Shown piece by piece: positions 20,925-35,150 of a stretch of DNA of 64,000 nt. The first letter of the stretch is position 1. Each line of letters starts with the position of its first letter. A program made the position numbers and the translations under genes. Below the pieces are notes generated by a model. The model did not search any database, was not told the origin of the DNA, and was given only the letters and a program-made list of their open reading frames with translations. Source of the stretch: Metaphire vulgaris (lineage: Eukaryota > Annelida > Clitellata > Crassiclitellata > Megascolecidae). The stretch lies in the NCBI GenBank assembly GCA_018105865.1, contig CM030847.1:12070886-12134885 (forward strand), given 5' to 3'.

Positions 20925-21420
20925 AATATTCAACACTATCATTGCACCACAAATACTATATGGATAAGAGACATGGATCTTAACATGAGCAGACGAAAAC
21001 AAAACAGACTACAGTACTAGCGGCATAAATGAGCTGCTTGCAAAAGACCTTGGAATTAAGCAGACTACAAAGAATAAGAAATGAAGACATCAGAAAAAGA
21101 CTGGGGATGCAAGAGACAATAATAAATAAAATCAGAAGAAGAAGACTAATGGTATGGACATGTAAATAGAATGAAAGACAACAGACTCCCATATAAAGCA
21201 CTCTACACATACAAAAAAGACAAGAGAAAAAGAGGAAGGCCCAGGATAAAGTGGATGGATAACATCATAGAAGACTTTGAAAGATACCAATTATCTGTAA
21301 TAGATGGAAAGAGATTAACAACAGAAAAAGATAAATGGAGAAGTTTCATGTCTAGCTATTGCTGCTAATAAGTTGGCAGAAAGCAACTATGATGCTGATG
21401 ATGATGACGATGATGATGTA
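20925..21420 (+). mobile_element. RTE-type LINE 3' fragment
   Basis: Plus-strand pieces read SRLQRIRNEDI, LPYKALYTYKKDKRKRGRPR and KWMDNIIEDFERYQL, ending SSYCC. The C-terminal tail ends in (GAT)n. This is the same family as the minus-strand copy split around 32980 and 34510, which shares CFLTSYCH and KKWIDNIKEDFKE. Confidence 0.8.
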
Positions 21421-21582
21421 GACTGGTTGACTTATACTCAGATGAACAAACAGCCAAAAATGTTTATGCAACCAGTGAGAAGTAATGCTATTTCCTAATA
21501 ATATAAATAAAACTAATGCTTTTCTGTTGTTTGTCTCTTTCCATCGATTAAAGTAGTGCTGTTTACAATTAAAGAAATATAA

Positions 21583-21588
21583 TTTATT
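21583..21588 (-). terminator. AATAAA, possible poly(A) signal
   Basis: AATAAA on minus lies 12 bases past the stop codon of the MUC4-like gene. That is unusually close to the stop, so the real site may be further downstream. Confidence 0.4.
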
Positions 21589-21599
21589 AAATGATTGCA

Positions 21600-21988
21600 T
21601 TAGGGTTTGCTCACAATATCAGGAATATGTTGCCAAGCATCTCCAAATTCTGGAACTCTAGTCTGCTCCAGGGGTGTGGAACTCTTTCTCAAAGGAAATA
21701 CATGTTCGGGTGCCGGTGGCATGTTTGTCAGAGAACTGCGTTCTGGGTACCAGTGTAAGCGCTGTGGTCTTGGTAAACGAGCATCTCTGTAGTAGAGTGA
21801 TTCTTCTGAAGCTTCAGATTCCCTTTGCTCTTTTTGGTTGAATGCATGAAAATTAATCATAAATGGACAGCATCTTAGGCAAACTAGAATTGTAACTAAA
21901 ATTGTGAGAAGAAGCAACAGTATCCCAAGTATGGCTCCAAGAACAGATGGTAATAGGACTGACTTCATGAATTCTGACTCTGCAACAT
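21600..21988 (-). CDS. Exon 24: transmembrane helix and cytoplasmic tail
   Basis: After VAESEFMKS comes a long hydrophobic run (LLPSVLGAILGILLLLLTIL and onward to VCLRCC, a likely palmitoylated cysteine pair), then a tail of about 90 residues to the stop at 21602-21600. The tail has acidic ESEASEESLYYRDARLP, basic/aromatic PRPQRLHWYPERSS and proline stretches, but no ITAM, NPXY or PDZ motif I can name. Confidence 0.93.
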
Positions 21989-24900
21989 CTAAAATAGAAG
22001 AATTTTATAATTATGAACAATATGTTGATGAGATATTTCTGAAAGAGCTATTACTAACACAGTGCATCTGTTCACAAACACTTTAGTGGTCTTTGTTATT
22101 AAGCAAGAAGTTGAGTTCAAAGCATGCCTAATGTTTCATAAGGTGTTACTTTCTAATAAGCTATGCTATTCTAATTCTTTAATCATCAATCAAGATCACT
22201 AACATTTAGCTATTATCTAACCATTTAAATACAATACAATAGGCTATATAAATACAAGTTAACCTTCTAAATGGCTGGATTTCTCCAGCTGTTCCCGGAA
22301 TATGTATAATAAATCGAGTAACATAAAGTAAAGCAATGTGTAAGAGTTCTATTCAGAGGCATTCCCAGTTTAGGAGGGCTAATCAGATATTAAGAGAATT
22401 TGAAGAAGCTGCAGGGCTATGCCATGTAAAAGGTATAGAGCATGAACTGCAGGTGTGGAAGTATGATTTGATAATGAATTTGCTACAAAAAACACCTACT
22501 CTACTAAGTTAACTCATATTGTTAATGATAAGTTAGTGATAGACCATTACCATCTGTCCATTACACAACTGCCAGCCAAAATCAAGTCTCACTGTTGCTA
22601 GCATCAAAAATTTGGTACGCCAGTCATACGCCAGTCATAGTTAATGGCAGTTGCAGCCAGTTTCAGTGACAACTAACTTTGAATAGTTTCAATATTTTTA
22701 ACCCATTACTGGTGTTTGACGTTTTAAAACGTCGCCCGGAAATCATATGCGAACGGCGTCCAACGTTTTAAAACGTCGCGCAACTGTTTTGCTCTTCCAT
22801 CACGGTGTTTGCCGTTTAAAAACGTTTTCTTGATTTGATTTGATTTCTTTTTTGGCACGGATGGATGGTAAGTACAATAAAAATGCTAAACAATGATGCA
22901 AACCACATCTTTGTAGCTTCTATATAGCCTGCAGATTTCAAGATTCTCGCAAAAAATTTCACTTCTCCGAGCAACGAGTGCCTGGTCTAGAAACATCATA
23001 ACTCCCATGAATTGGGCCCGATCTTCAACATTTTTGAACTAATCTGTTCCAAAGACACCCCCCTACAACTTTGCCACTGAACCTAGGGGGTCACCACTGA
23101 AAAAAATTGTATTGACTTTGAACTTATTTTTCGGGAGGGGGTCATATTTTGGCCTGTAGGGTGGGCCCAACCCCCGAAATTTCTTTTTGGCACGGATGGA
23201 TGGTAAGTACAATAAAAATGCCAAACAATGATGCAAACCATATCTTTGTAGCTTCTATATAGCCTGCAAGGTAAGGTGTTTCAGATTTCAAAATTCTCGC
23301 AAAAAATTTCACTTCTCCGAGCAACGGGTGCCTGGTGTAAAAACATCATAACTCCCCCAAATTGGGTCCCATCTTCAAAATTTTTGAACTAATCTGTTTC
23401 AAAGACACCCACCTACAACTTTGCCGCTGAACCTAGGGGTCACCACTGAAAAAAAATTTTTATTGACCTTTGAACGTATTTTTTGGGAGGAGGTCATATT
23501 TTGGCCTGTAGGGTGGGCCCAATCCCCGAAATTTCTTTTTTGGCACGGATGGATGGTAAGTACAATAAAAATGCTAAACAATGATGCAAACCACATCTTT
23601 GTAGCTTCTATATAGCCTGAAATATAGTAAGTTTAAAAAGTACATGTTCACAGTTCAAACAAACGCTTTTCCCCAAAATTAATTACCCAAATTGGTAACG
23701 TCTTGTAAAAATTAATTCCCCCTTTAACCTTTTAAAGGGGGAATTACATTTTTTAAGTCATCCCCGACGGGGGAATTAATTTTTGGAAAAGGCGTTCGTA
23801 TGAAAACGTGAACATATACGTTATAAACTTACTATATTTCAGGCTATATAGAAGCTAGAAAGATGCGGTTTGCACCGTTGTTGAGCATTTTTATTGCTCT
23901 TTCTATCCATCCGTGCCAAAAGAAAAAAGTTGGGGGCAGGGACCACTCTACACCCCAAAATCGAACCCCTCCCCAACATTTTGTTCAAATTTTGATCAAA
24001 GGTCAATAGCAAAACGTCTTCAGCGGTAAACCCCCAAATGTGAGCGATAGAGTTCTAGAGGAGTGTAATTGGAACAGAATGGTGCAAAAATTTTGAAAAT
24101 CGGACCATATTTTGGGTAATTATGAAGTTTCATACCTAAGTGTCAATTGCTGGTTGAAATGACAATTACGCGAACGGATTTTCAATGTGAAAAACCGAAC
24201 AACTCAGTATATTTCAGGCTATATAGAAGCTAGAAAGATGCGGTTTGCACCATTGTTGAGCATTTTTACTGGTCTTTTGAACCATCCGTGCCCAAAAAAA
24301 TTGGGGGGGGGTAGGGTCCCCTCTACACCCAAAAATCGGACCATGTCCGACAAAAAACTTTCAAAGCCCAATAAAAAAATATTTTCAGCGGTGACCCCCA
24401 ACTGTGAGCGGGAAAGTTGTAGGGATGTGTAATTGGAACAGAATAGTGCAAAAAGTTTGAAGATCGGACCATATTTGGCATAGTTATGGCCTTTCTAGCC
24501 ACCGGCTGAAGATTTTTCCTATACATTTTCCAGCCTTGGTTATTACACAGCCAATATCTCTTGCATATATAGTCACATTATCGAAAACGGTGCTGCCGCC
24601 TATCGAATGGATGTGAGCTAACTCGGTTGCCGCGTTGGAATTTTGAAAATCGTGCAGGTCCGCAGTACACAGTCACTTATATAGCGCGCCGTTTTAAGAC
24701 GGCTAATGCCGTTTGGTCATAGTTTTCCGCCGCCGTCTTAAAACAGCTAACCCTTGGAAAAGGTTAATGGGTTAATAACCAATATTAACATTGACCGTAG
24801 CCAGTTGAAAGTTTCTTATATTTCAGTTAGCACATTGGCTAAGGTATCTAGTCAACAAGACAATTCTTACTTGGTGCCTCAGTATCTGTGGATGTGATTG

Positions 24901-27900
24901 AAACATCTACAAAATAAATAATATTAAAGATAGAATATCAACAAGTCATATTTAATTTATGTTTAATTTAAAGCTAGCACACCATGATAACAGACACTCA
25001 AAAGCTACACTTCTTTGCCTAATTGATAAACTCTTAAATCTTAATATGTCATTGTTCACTGACCAAATTTTTGATCTGCCAAATAAAAAAGTCCGGCCTT
25101 GCTTAATTCAATAAATTTGAAATAAGCAAGGCCGGAGAAGAAGTGGGGCTAAAAATAAATATACAGAAAACTAAAGCAATGGTCACGAGGAACAAGAAGG
25201 AGAAAGTTAATCTAAAACTAAAGGAGGAAATAATAGAACAAGTACCAAAATTCGTATACCTAGGATCAGTACTGACAGAAGATGGCTTAAGTGAAGAAGA
25301 CATAATAAGGAGAATTGGCCTAGCAAGTGCAGCATTTGGAAAACTTCAGAAGATATGGAAAGACAAACAAATATCACTGAAAACAAAACTAAAGCTATAT
25401 AATACACTGATCAAACCAATACTATTATATGAATCAGAATGCTGGACCATAAAGAAGAAAGACGAAAGAAGATTAATGACTGCAGAAATGAACTGGTTAA
25501 GAGGAATAGCAGGAGTCAGCAGAAGACAAAGAATAAGAAATGAAACGATCAGAGAAAAGACAGAGCAAAAAGAAACGATACTCGAATCAATACAGAAACG
25601 AAGACTGAAATGGTTTGGTCATGTTGAAAGAATGAAGGAAGAAAGACTACCAAAGAAAGCACTATACAACTATGTTGAAGGGAAAAGGAGAAAAGGAAGA
25701 CCAAGAAAAACATGGATAGAAAACTTAAAAGAGGATGCAGAAGAAATGCAAATGAACTTCATCCAAATGACCAGAGCAGCAAGAGACAGACAGAAGTGGA
25801 AGGAACTCATTCAGACCCATCGTCCAACCCAATAAGGAAAGACGGAAGGAAAGAAAGAAGAAGAAGAAGAAATAAAAAAGTGCAATAGAAATAATGAATT
25901 TCATATATGCTAAGTACAGCTGAGAAATGTGTATTTTTAAATACTGTAGAAGCAAAAACCCTGCTTATCTCTCTAGGGCCGCAGTTTTCAACCTGTGGGT
26001 CGCGACCCCGACTGGGGTCAAATGAGGATTTGTCAGGGGTCATCCGAGACTATCGAAATATGGGGTTACATAAGTCATAAGGACACAATTTCATTTATTT
26101 ATTTCATTGTGATTAGAAATACATTTTGCACAAAATGACAAAACGCTTTAATTATGTTCAATTCCTAACAATGAAAATGCATCCTGCATAAAAGATATCT
26201 ACATTATGATTTCTAACAGTAGCAAAAGACCTATGAACGAAAATAATTTTACGGTTGGGGCCGCCACATCATCAGGAATTGAATTAAAAGGGTCGCTGCA
26301 CTATGAAGGTTGAGAACCGCTGCTCTAGGGTGTGCAAATTACAAATTAGTTAGAGGGTTGAGGGTTTAATTCTCCATTGGTTGAGGGTAGCCACCTCTAG
26401 GTCAAAATCCTTTACCATTGAATCCGACTCTCCAACTTTTTTGAACAAATTAAACATTGAGTAATAGTGAATGTTTTGGACCTAAATAAGTTATTAAACA
26501 ATTAATTTTATAGACAAATGTTCGTTTAAATTTTGAAATCTGGTTCTTTGTTAGTACAGTTCAGCACTATGGTGAAAGATCTTAGCACTGACCCATAAAA
26601 CAATCAAAATACGGTGTAAATAGCATTTCAAAAGATCTGTAATATTCCAATTTCTAGCCAACCAGTCAACAATTCAATGCTCATGAAAGAATGTTTGTAA
26701 ATATGCAAATTCTTACTCCATTGACATCGAGAGCCATAATGGTCTTCTGAGCAGCTGCAGTCAAATCTGTTAACAAAATCAGTGCAGTTTCCACCATTCA
26801 AGCACGGTTTGTCTGCACAGTCATCAATGTCTACAAACAAAAGAATACATGCAATGCTTTCAGGTGATTCAACTTTCAAAATTTTATTTATTGCTCTTTC
26901 TCTACTTGCTCTGACAGCAGCTGTCAACCATGACATCATTGAAGACTGAAGTATGCCTAATGCCATTGGTTTTAACAGACTTAAACTTTATTTCTTATCA
27001 AACACAACTGCTGCCCCTGCCTGGTGCTCTTTGGGGTTCTCTAATGTTCTGTTTTAGAACCATCTTTATTCCTGATACATAATGCAGAACTTCCCAACAT
27101 CATCTCTAAGGTGTGGACTGTGAAGTCACCATTTTTCTGACAATACACAACTTCATACTACTCATACTCAGATATATTCCTGATATTGCTAGCAAATCCT
27201 AATGCAATTATTGTATAAATTATATTCCTTTAATTGTAAATAGTACTGCATTACTTCTCACGGGTTGCACAAACATTTTTGGTTGTTTGTCCATCTGTGT
27301 GTGAGCTTCATGAAGGCATTAAGATACTGGATCACCTCCAATCAGTTGACACTTTATCCTGGTAAAACGGACCTTAACCGGTTCTCACATTGGCCAAGTG
27401 GACATTCATTCATGACTGAGCCCATCCCACTATCCAAGAATCTCCAAACCTGTGTTGTCAGTTAACTAGCCAACAAATTAAAATACTTGATCCAAACATG
27501 ATTTTTACTTTAGTCAGTTTTGCTCTAAAAGTTAGGTTACTGCAGAAGTTTATAAAAATTCCAAGTAGTCCGGAGTCTTACATTTATTGACCTTTACCAC
27601 CATTTTAGAAAATAAATAAGCCTCCATAATCTGCTTAATAAATAAAACAACACTGACTCACCAGTCTCACAATTTAAACCAGTGTATCCAGCAGAGCAAA
27701 TGCATTCATAGTGTCCAGGTAAAGTGGTTCCATCAGTACAAAATCCATATTTGCATCTCTGGATGTTCATTGAAGACAAGCTTCTATTACCCCACTGATC
27801 ATACTTGCAAGCATCAAGCACTGTCAAAAAGTAGGAAAAGATTAAGTACATTAATTAACTTCAGTGAAGAAAGTTAGCAACTCTCAAGCAAAACTTAAGC

Positions 27901-28847
27901 AATTGTTAGTAAAGACTAAAATACATAAAAATTTGATTAGGCATTTTTTCAAAGTTTCATCAAAATATCTAGTACCGGTATCTTAAAATTTTATCTAGAA
28001 TGAATTTCTTAAATGTTAGCTTCTGTACTATTTTACCTGTGCATTGAAATGTATGTTGAAAATTGTATATAGTTGCAATTACCGGTATATGAAAAGCCAT
28101 TACCTATGACAGACTTGACAGTGTTACACAGTGATTCAAAACAGTAATTCCCAAAAGTATCCTAATAAGATGAGATGATTTTCAAACAGAGATAAAATGT
28201 AGATAAAATTTTACTCACATATACATTTATCAAGAGTCATCTGATACCATGGCTGGCATTCACATAGGAATGATCCATCAGTATTAAGGCACTGTGAATT
28301 TTCTGGACAAGAGTTTAATTGATTCAGACATTCATTCACATCCTGATCACAGTTAGTTCCTTTCCAACCAGGATTATTGCAAGAGGAGCAGCCATTCACT
28401 GATGAGCATTCACTAATGGGACACTGACAGATGTTCTGACAATCTTTTCCCCAAAAGCCTGGCCGTGAAATACTGCAAGCTGCATAACAAAAGGAATACA
28501 GTATAAACAAAAGCTAGATCTGATTTCTGGATGAGATGAAGGACTGAAGGTATTTTGTCCAACTGCTTACAATAAACATGCAGTAATAACATAGATTTCA
28601 AAATAATGTATTATAACAAATCTCAGTTTTAACAGTGCCACATTAAAGCTGGTTAGACAATGACCATTATATAATTAATCAATGTGTTAAAATGCAATAT
28701 TTCATTTTTCTTCATATCTGAAAGTATTATAATATTCTAAATATACTGAATTTCAATTAAATAATGATAATTCATGAACATTCATGGTGCATTATAATTG
28801 TTGATAACCAATTTGTCCTATTAGTTTCAATTGCTAAAGTAAAATGC

Positions 28848-28916
<69 letters not shown>

Positions 28917-31900
28917 AACTAGTTCAGCACAAATAAACCTTGCTGCATGGATATAATATAAATATCTGGTTCATTATTATTATATTTGAAATTAATTTAA
29001 GAAGAAAACAGCAATAAATATAATGCATACAAATGCAGGTTCGATTATCTGAGCCCAGTTGGTAGCCTGGTTCACAGTCACACATATAAGAGCTAGGAGT
29101 GTTGGTACAGAAGGAATGATTAGAGCATTTGTCTGTCTGCAGCAAACACTCATCCAACTCTGTTACAAACACAAACATGTTTAAAATGGTGATTTATATC
29201 AAGCTGCTTATAGTAAACAAACATAATTGAGAAGCAAATTAGATTTTCATATGAAAAACCAAAGTGGAGATATCTAAAGCTAGCCATGAAATTACTGAAT
29301 CAAATTGATATAACTTGACAGATACAAAATCATGACAAAAATTGGATTTTGATGCTGTTAGATCTTTCAATAAAAGTAAAGCTTAAGATATTCTGATATT
29401 CACGATTTCTCTGTCATTTTCAGTCGGCTGTTACATGGGACAAAACTTAGTTGCATTCCATGTTCCTAACTGTTTATGTCTTATATAACAAGTTAGTAAG
29501 TGTTGGAAATTTTAAGTTTGTTAAAATTCTTTAAAAAAATTAAAAATAATAAAATATCCAATAAAAAACTCAAAATATTGCAAAGTTTGAGTTTAACTAT
29601 AATAAATTCAGGGCCTTAACATACTCAATACTCATATTCTTGGTAATTCCATGGCAGAAAAAGTTTCCATATATCCAATAAGCATTTGCACAACTGAACA
29701 TATACAGCAAAACCTTGCTATTTTGCCATACAGCAAAACCTTGCTATTTTGCCGCTGCCAAGCCAATAAATTCGACTCATGCATGCATAAATCTGGAACA
29801 GATTTCCTCACTTTACCACAAAAAGCTACCATCCTTCACTTTTGTCCTCACCACTTATCAATGAGTATGCTTCTGTGCAACTTAACCTGTTACCTCACCA
29901 TTGCCAGAGACCATGCAATTGCTATGGCCTTCAATGAACGCACTTAAACAGTGATAAGAACTCATCAATACTATAACAAAAATTGTTTTTTTGTAAATGG
30001 TGATCCAGTAGTTTGATAAAGCTGATGCTTTTATTTAAATTAATGATTTACTGGAGCATTGCCAGAGGTTTCTTGAAGAGGCATTATATAAATGCCTAGC
30101 TACTCTAAAATTCATGTAGGATTTAACTGCACATCAGACTCAAAATTAGAAAGCTACATAAAATTAGCAAGCATAGCGAAATTACCAATGCAGGCAACTC
30201 CAGTTTTGTTACTGTATCCTGGTGGACAGCCACAAGTAACAGTTGAAAAATTATAAGAACAATTCCCATGTACTATCAAGGTTTCATCTGAAACAAGATT
30301 ACAATGAATACCATAACAGCAAAAGTCATTTCAATGCATCTTCACTGTTCATCTTGCAGCATCTTCATGTCTATGCATGGGCAACATTTTGCCCATTTCA
30401 CAAACTGGTTACATGAATTTCTGCCTAATTTATGAACTGGATACCAAAATTACTCCAGCATTCTACTCCTCATTTTGTACAATAAAGGACTAAATTTGGT
30501 CTAGGCCCAAACCACATTTTAAAAACCCTTATATTACTCTCTGTAATTCTGACATTCTGGACAGGAGTGGAAGTTAGATTTTGTTAATACAACTGCCAGG
30601 GGCGGCGCTAGCGGGGTGGGTCCATGGGTCCGGACCCACCCAGCCTCGGGCAAGGGCACCCAAGCAAATTGTGCAAATACGCAGAGAAATTTTGATTGGG
30701 GGGGAGGTGAGGGGTAGTCTGAGCCGGGTCCTGGCTGTGTAGATTGCATTAGACCCACCCAGTCAACAAAACCCAGCGCCGCCTCTGACAGCTGCAAAGG
30801 AATATATGTATGATACCACCGGCTACAAGGCAATCCTACATTCCAAAACTGAATTGGTGTTTGGTTCATTCCTTTTCAACAAATGGACAGCATAGATCTA
30901 ATTAATTTTTGTCAATTTGAGTGATTTTAAATATGACAGACAACCATAGAGTCCACAATTACGGTAATGAAATTATAAGGGCTGCTCAGCATTGTTTCCC
31001 AATTCATGAATTTGGCAATTTCACAGTATAGCCATAACATATGCATACATAAGCACACTTTCTAGTCATATTTAAGAGAAATTTACAAAACCAAAGACAA
31101 TTTTGATATTTTGGCTTTAGTAACATAAAACTTAACTGTTTGGAGTACACGTTTTGTTATATAAGGAATAACCAGGAAGACATTCACAGCTGTAGCTGCC
31201 AATTGAATTTACGCATAGCTGATTACAATCAGACAGCAACATGTCACATTCATCAATATCTGAAGCAACAAAAATAACTTCACATTTACTACATATCTAA
31301 AATTCAAAATTAGTTTATATGTTGACTACAAGGTTAATGCCATGAAGATCTGAATCCAACATTACTCTAAATTTTTCTCCTCATTGGGAAGCTCGTGACA
31401 CTTCTCCGACTCCTAGTTGAAACTGAAAAGTTCAGCCTGTAGAAGCCTTGATCCCATTTCCAGAATCCCGGCTACACCAGTGGACTCCTCATCTATTAGC
31501 GCTTACTACTAATCAGCCATCTCACCTCCATTCTTTATGCATCTTTCAAGATCATAGCACTCAACTGGGTCTTCTGATGCTGCGATACTTTATATGCCAT
31601 GCTGTAGGAAAACTACTGAGAAAAATTAGGAAAACTTTCACTGTCAGCATAAGTTCACCAAAGGAAGTGGCTCTAAGAGGCTTTCAAATCTTGCTTAAAA
31701 ACATATTTCTTTTCTGTTGCATACACTTATTAGCTGTTATAATCAGTCACTCAGCCACTTATGGGCTGACCTATGGACTCTCTAAGAACTACCACAGACA
31801 TGATCTTTAGTTTTGATTCTTAATTCTCTAAATTTACCATTGACTGATGCCCAACACATTATTATAAAGGTGATAAAGAACTTTTATGATTAATATGACT

Positions 31901-34900
31901 GATTGACTAGCTCTCTTAAAACTGTATATTCATTCATTTAATTCATTTCATTCATTCATTTCATTCATTCATTTGAAGAAACTATAGGTAAAAGACGAAT
32001 AAAAATGAAGTCATTTCCTGTACTAACCCAAACATTTTCTATCTTGGCTGTTCAATTGGAAACCCTGAGAGCATTCACATGTGTAATTTCCATAGGTGTT
32101 AATGCACGTTTGATTTTCTCTTGCGCACTGATTCAATTGATCATTTGAACACTCATTTACATCTGAAAAAATTCAAATACTCTTTTCACACTTTCATTAA
32201 AAGCTCACTTTCCAAGTGGCCAGCTTGACAGGATTATTCCTTTTCTGCCAACTTTTTTCCCAATCTTCATTCATGTTTATACAATTTTTAAATTGTATTG
32301 TTTTATTGATGATTTTGATTTTGATTGATGCTAAATTTAATATCAGTAAAGCAATGCTATAAAAGCTTAAAATATCAGTATGTTGGACAATTATCTTTGA
32401 TGTCACTAGCCATTTAATAACTAATTCTACACTGTTTTACACTGATTTTGCCTTTTGCATATCAAAGTTTTACTTGAAACATTCTAACAATTATGTTAAA
32501 TGGAAATCATGTCAACACAATATTATACCAGTATTCATTTTTGACTGATATTTTAAACGAGCTATTTCTCTGTTATTTTCAGCACCTTAACAAATATGGT
32601 TGAGGACTGTCTCCTCCCCATCATCATCATCAAAATTGCTCTCTGCCAACTCATTAGTGGCAATAGCTAGTCAGAAAACATTTCCAGGTTTTTTGGTCAA
32701 ATGTTAGTTTTCTTCCTTCTACAATTGTCAGTTGTCTTTCTTTGAAATCTTCTTTTATGTTGTCTATCCATTTTTTCTGGGCCTGCCTCTTTCTTTTTTT
32801 GCCTTCCTTGTATGTGTAGATTGCTTTTTTGGAAAGTCTCGAGCCTTCCATCCTGTTAACATGTCCACACCATGTTAGCCTCCTTTTTCTGAGTTTGTCC
32901 ATGATGGTATTCTTTAGCCCAATCCACTGCCATATATCTTCATTTCTAAGTTTTTGAAGTCTGCTAACTCCTGACGTCACTACTATCGTCATCACTTGCT
33001 AACGGTGAGTTCCCATCACCGTGGAGGCATGCCATCGTCCGCCCTCACTTGAAGCGGCCAGGACTGGACCAGTCAGACATATCGAATTTTCGGCCGGTCT
33101 CAAACCTACCGTTCCTGTCGAAACTGCTGGAACGCCTGGTGAATAGACAACTAGTCACCTATCTCGTCAGGAATGGACTTATGCCGAAGCATCAGTTGGT
33201 ATATCGAAAAGGTCATTCCACCGAGACGGCCCTGATGAAGATACTCAATGACATTATCGATGCGACGGCCAATGGAGAGCTTTCCCTCCTATGCCTACTA
33301 GACTTTTCCGCCGCCTTCGACATGGTGGACCACGACACGCTCTCTCAGCGCCTTGAAATCTCCTTCGGGGTCACTGGCGGAGCCTTGACGTGGCTCCAGG
33401 GCTACCTTTCGGGCCGGACACAGTCAGTGGCCTGGGGCGGCTCGATGTCTGCCTCACGAAGTGTCACGAGCGGTGTGCCACAGGGATCGGCCCTGGGTCC
33501 ACTCCTGTTCGTGCTCTACGCGGCAGACGTCGGACGGATCGTCGAATCATCGGGTCTATCGTGGCATGCATACGCCGACGACGGTCAGGTGTATTCCTCC
33601 TGCCTTCCGTCGGAGACCGAGCATCTTCTGTCGTGCGTCCGTGAATGCATCACTCGGATAGAGCGCTGGGCCACGGCTAACCGGCTCGCCTAAACCCGAG
33701 CAAGACGGAGCTCATCTGGTTTAGCACTCCAAGGAGGAAGCATCTGATCGATCGTTCGAGCTTTCTCTGGACGAGGCTAACATCCAGCCATAGACAGAGG
33801 TGCGCTTACTCGAGTGCTCTTCGACGAAACGCTGACGTTTGCTGGTCAAGTTGCCAATGTGACCCGTTCATGCTTCCGACAGCTTCGAATGATCCGAGAG
33901 GTTCGTCGGTATATCTCAACGGCAGCCGCGATACAACTGGTTCGAGCCCTCGTCCTTTCACGCGTCGACTATTGTAACGGATCCTGTTCGGTCTTCCCGA
34001 TCGTCAGCTCGCTCGCCTGCAGTCGATCATCAACGCCTCAGCCCGACTGATATTTCGGATCCGGTGGCATGACCACGTGACCTCGCTACTTAGGGACAAG
34101 CTACACTGGTTACGCATCCCGAGCGCATTGCATTCAAGCGTTGCTGGCTGACGTTCGGGCACTAAACGATCCCTCTTGTCCGGAATACTTAGCAACCTTG
34201 ATTGAAGGGCGACTACGAACGACCGACGGCTCCATCTGCGCTCCAGCAGCCGAGCTCACCTGTACGTTCCACCTCCGTCGAAGACACTCAACTTCGCGAA
34301 CGTTCTTTTCCCGAGGAAACCTCTCCTATGGAATTCGTTACCGGCTTCAGTGTCGGCGGCCACTTCATTAGAGGACTTTGCGACCAAATTAAAGACTCAC
34401 CTATTTAACATCTCGTTCCCATGTTTTTTGTAAAGCGCCTTTGACTTTGGCCCTCGCTATGCTACGGCGCTATATAAATTGTCATGAACAATAACAATAA
34501 CAAGAATTCTTCTTAGGCAGCTCATTTCTGCAACGAGTAGTATTTTTTCATCTTCTCTTTTTGTGACCCAAGTTTCAGATCCATATAGTATTTGAGGAAT
34601 GACAACGGTGTTGTAGATTTGGATTTTGGTGCTTATTTTGATTTCTTTAGGACTGTCTCCTATCATCCCAAAAAGAAAACTCAATAACTCAGCTCTATCT
34701 TATCTCTATCTCAGTTTTGTATATCAAAATATTCATCTCAAAGATGTAAACATCCTTTCATCAATATATCTGCACAATCTTGGAGTAATCATTGACTCAA
34801 AGCTGTCTAAAATTGGTAAGAAAGCTTTTCTGTTGCAATCCTGCACTTCTGCAAGTCAAATGCTCCAATTCATTGCTTACTTCAGAAACCGGATCAAAAA

Positions 34901-35083
34901 CATATCTCTTCCAGCTGGCTTTTGCTCTGCAGCCTACTTTGCTGTCTTTTACTCTGACCAATCTCTAGAATTGCCATAAACTTTTGGAGATGCTTCTGGA
35001 ATACCATTTATTGATACTTTATTACAATTAGTTAATTAGTTTATTACAAATAGTGCCATAAAGATGCATTATGATTATCACTA

Positions 35084-35150
<67 letters not shown>

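Noticed and set aside
22850..24300. GGATGGATGGTAAGTACAATA as real splice donors of a gene
   Set aside because: GGTAAGTA recurs in each tandem unit of the TTAA-flanked element with no coding sequence beside it.
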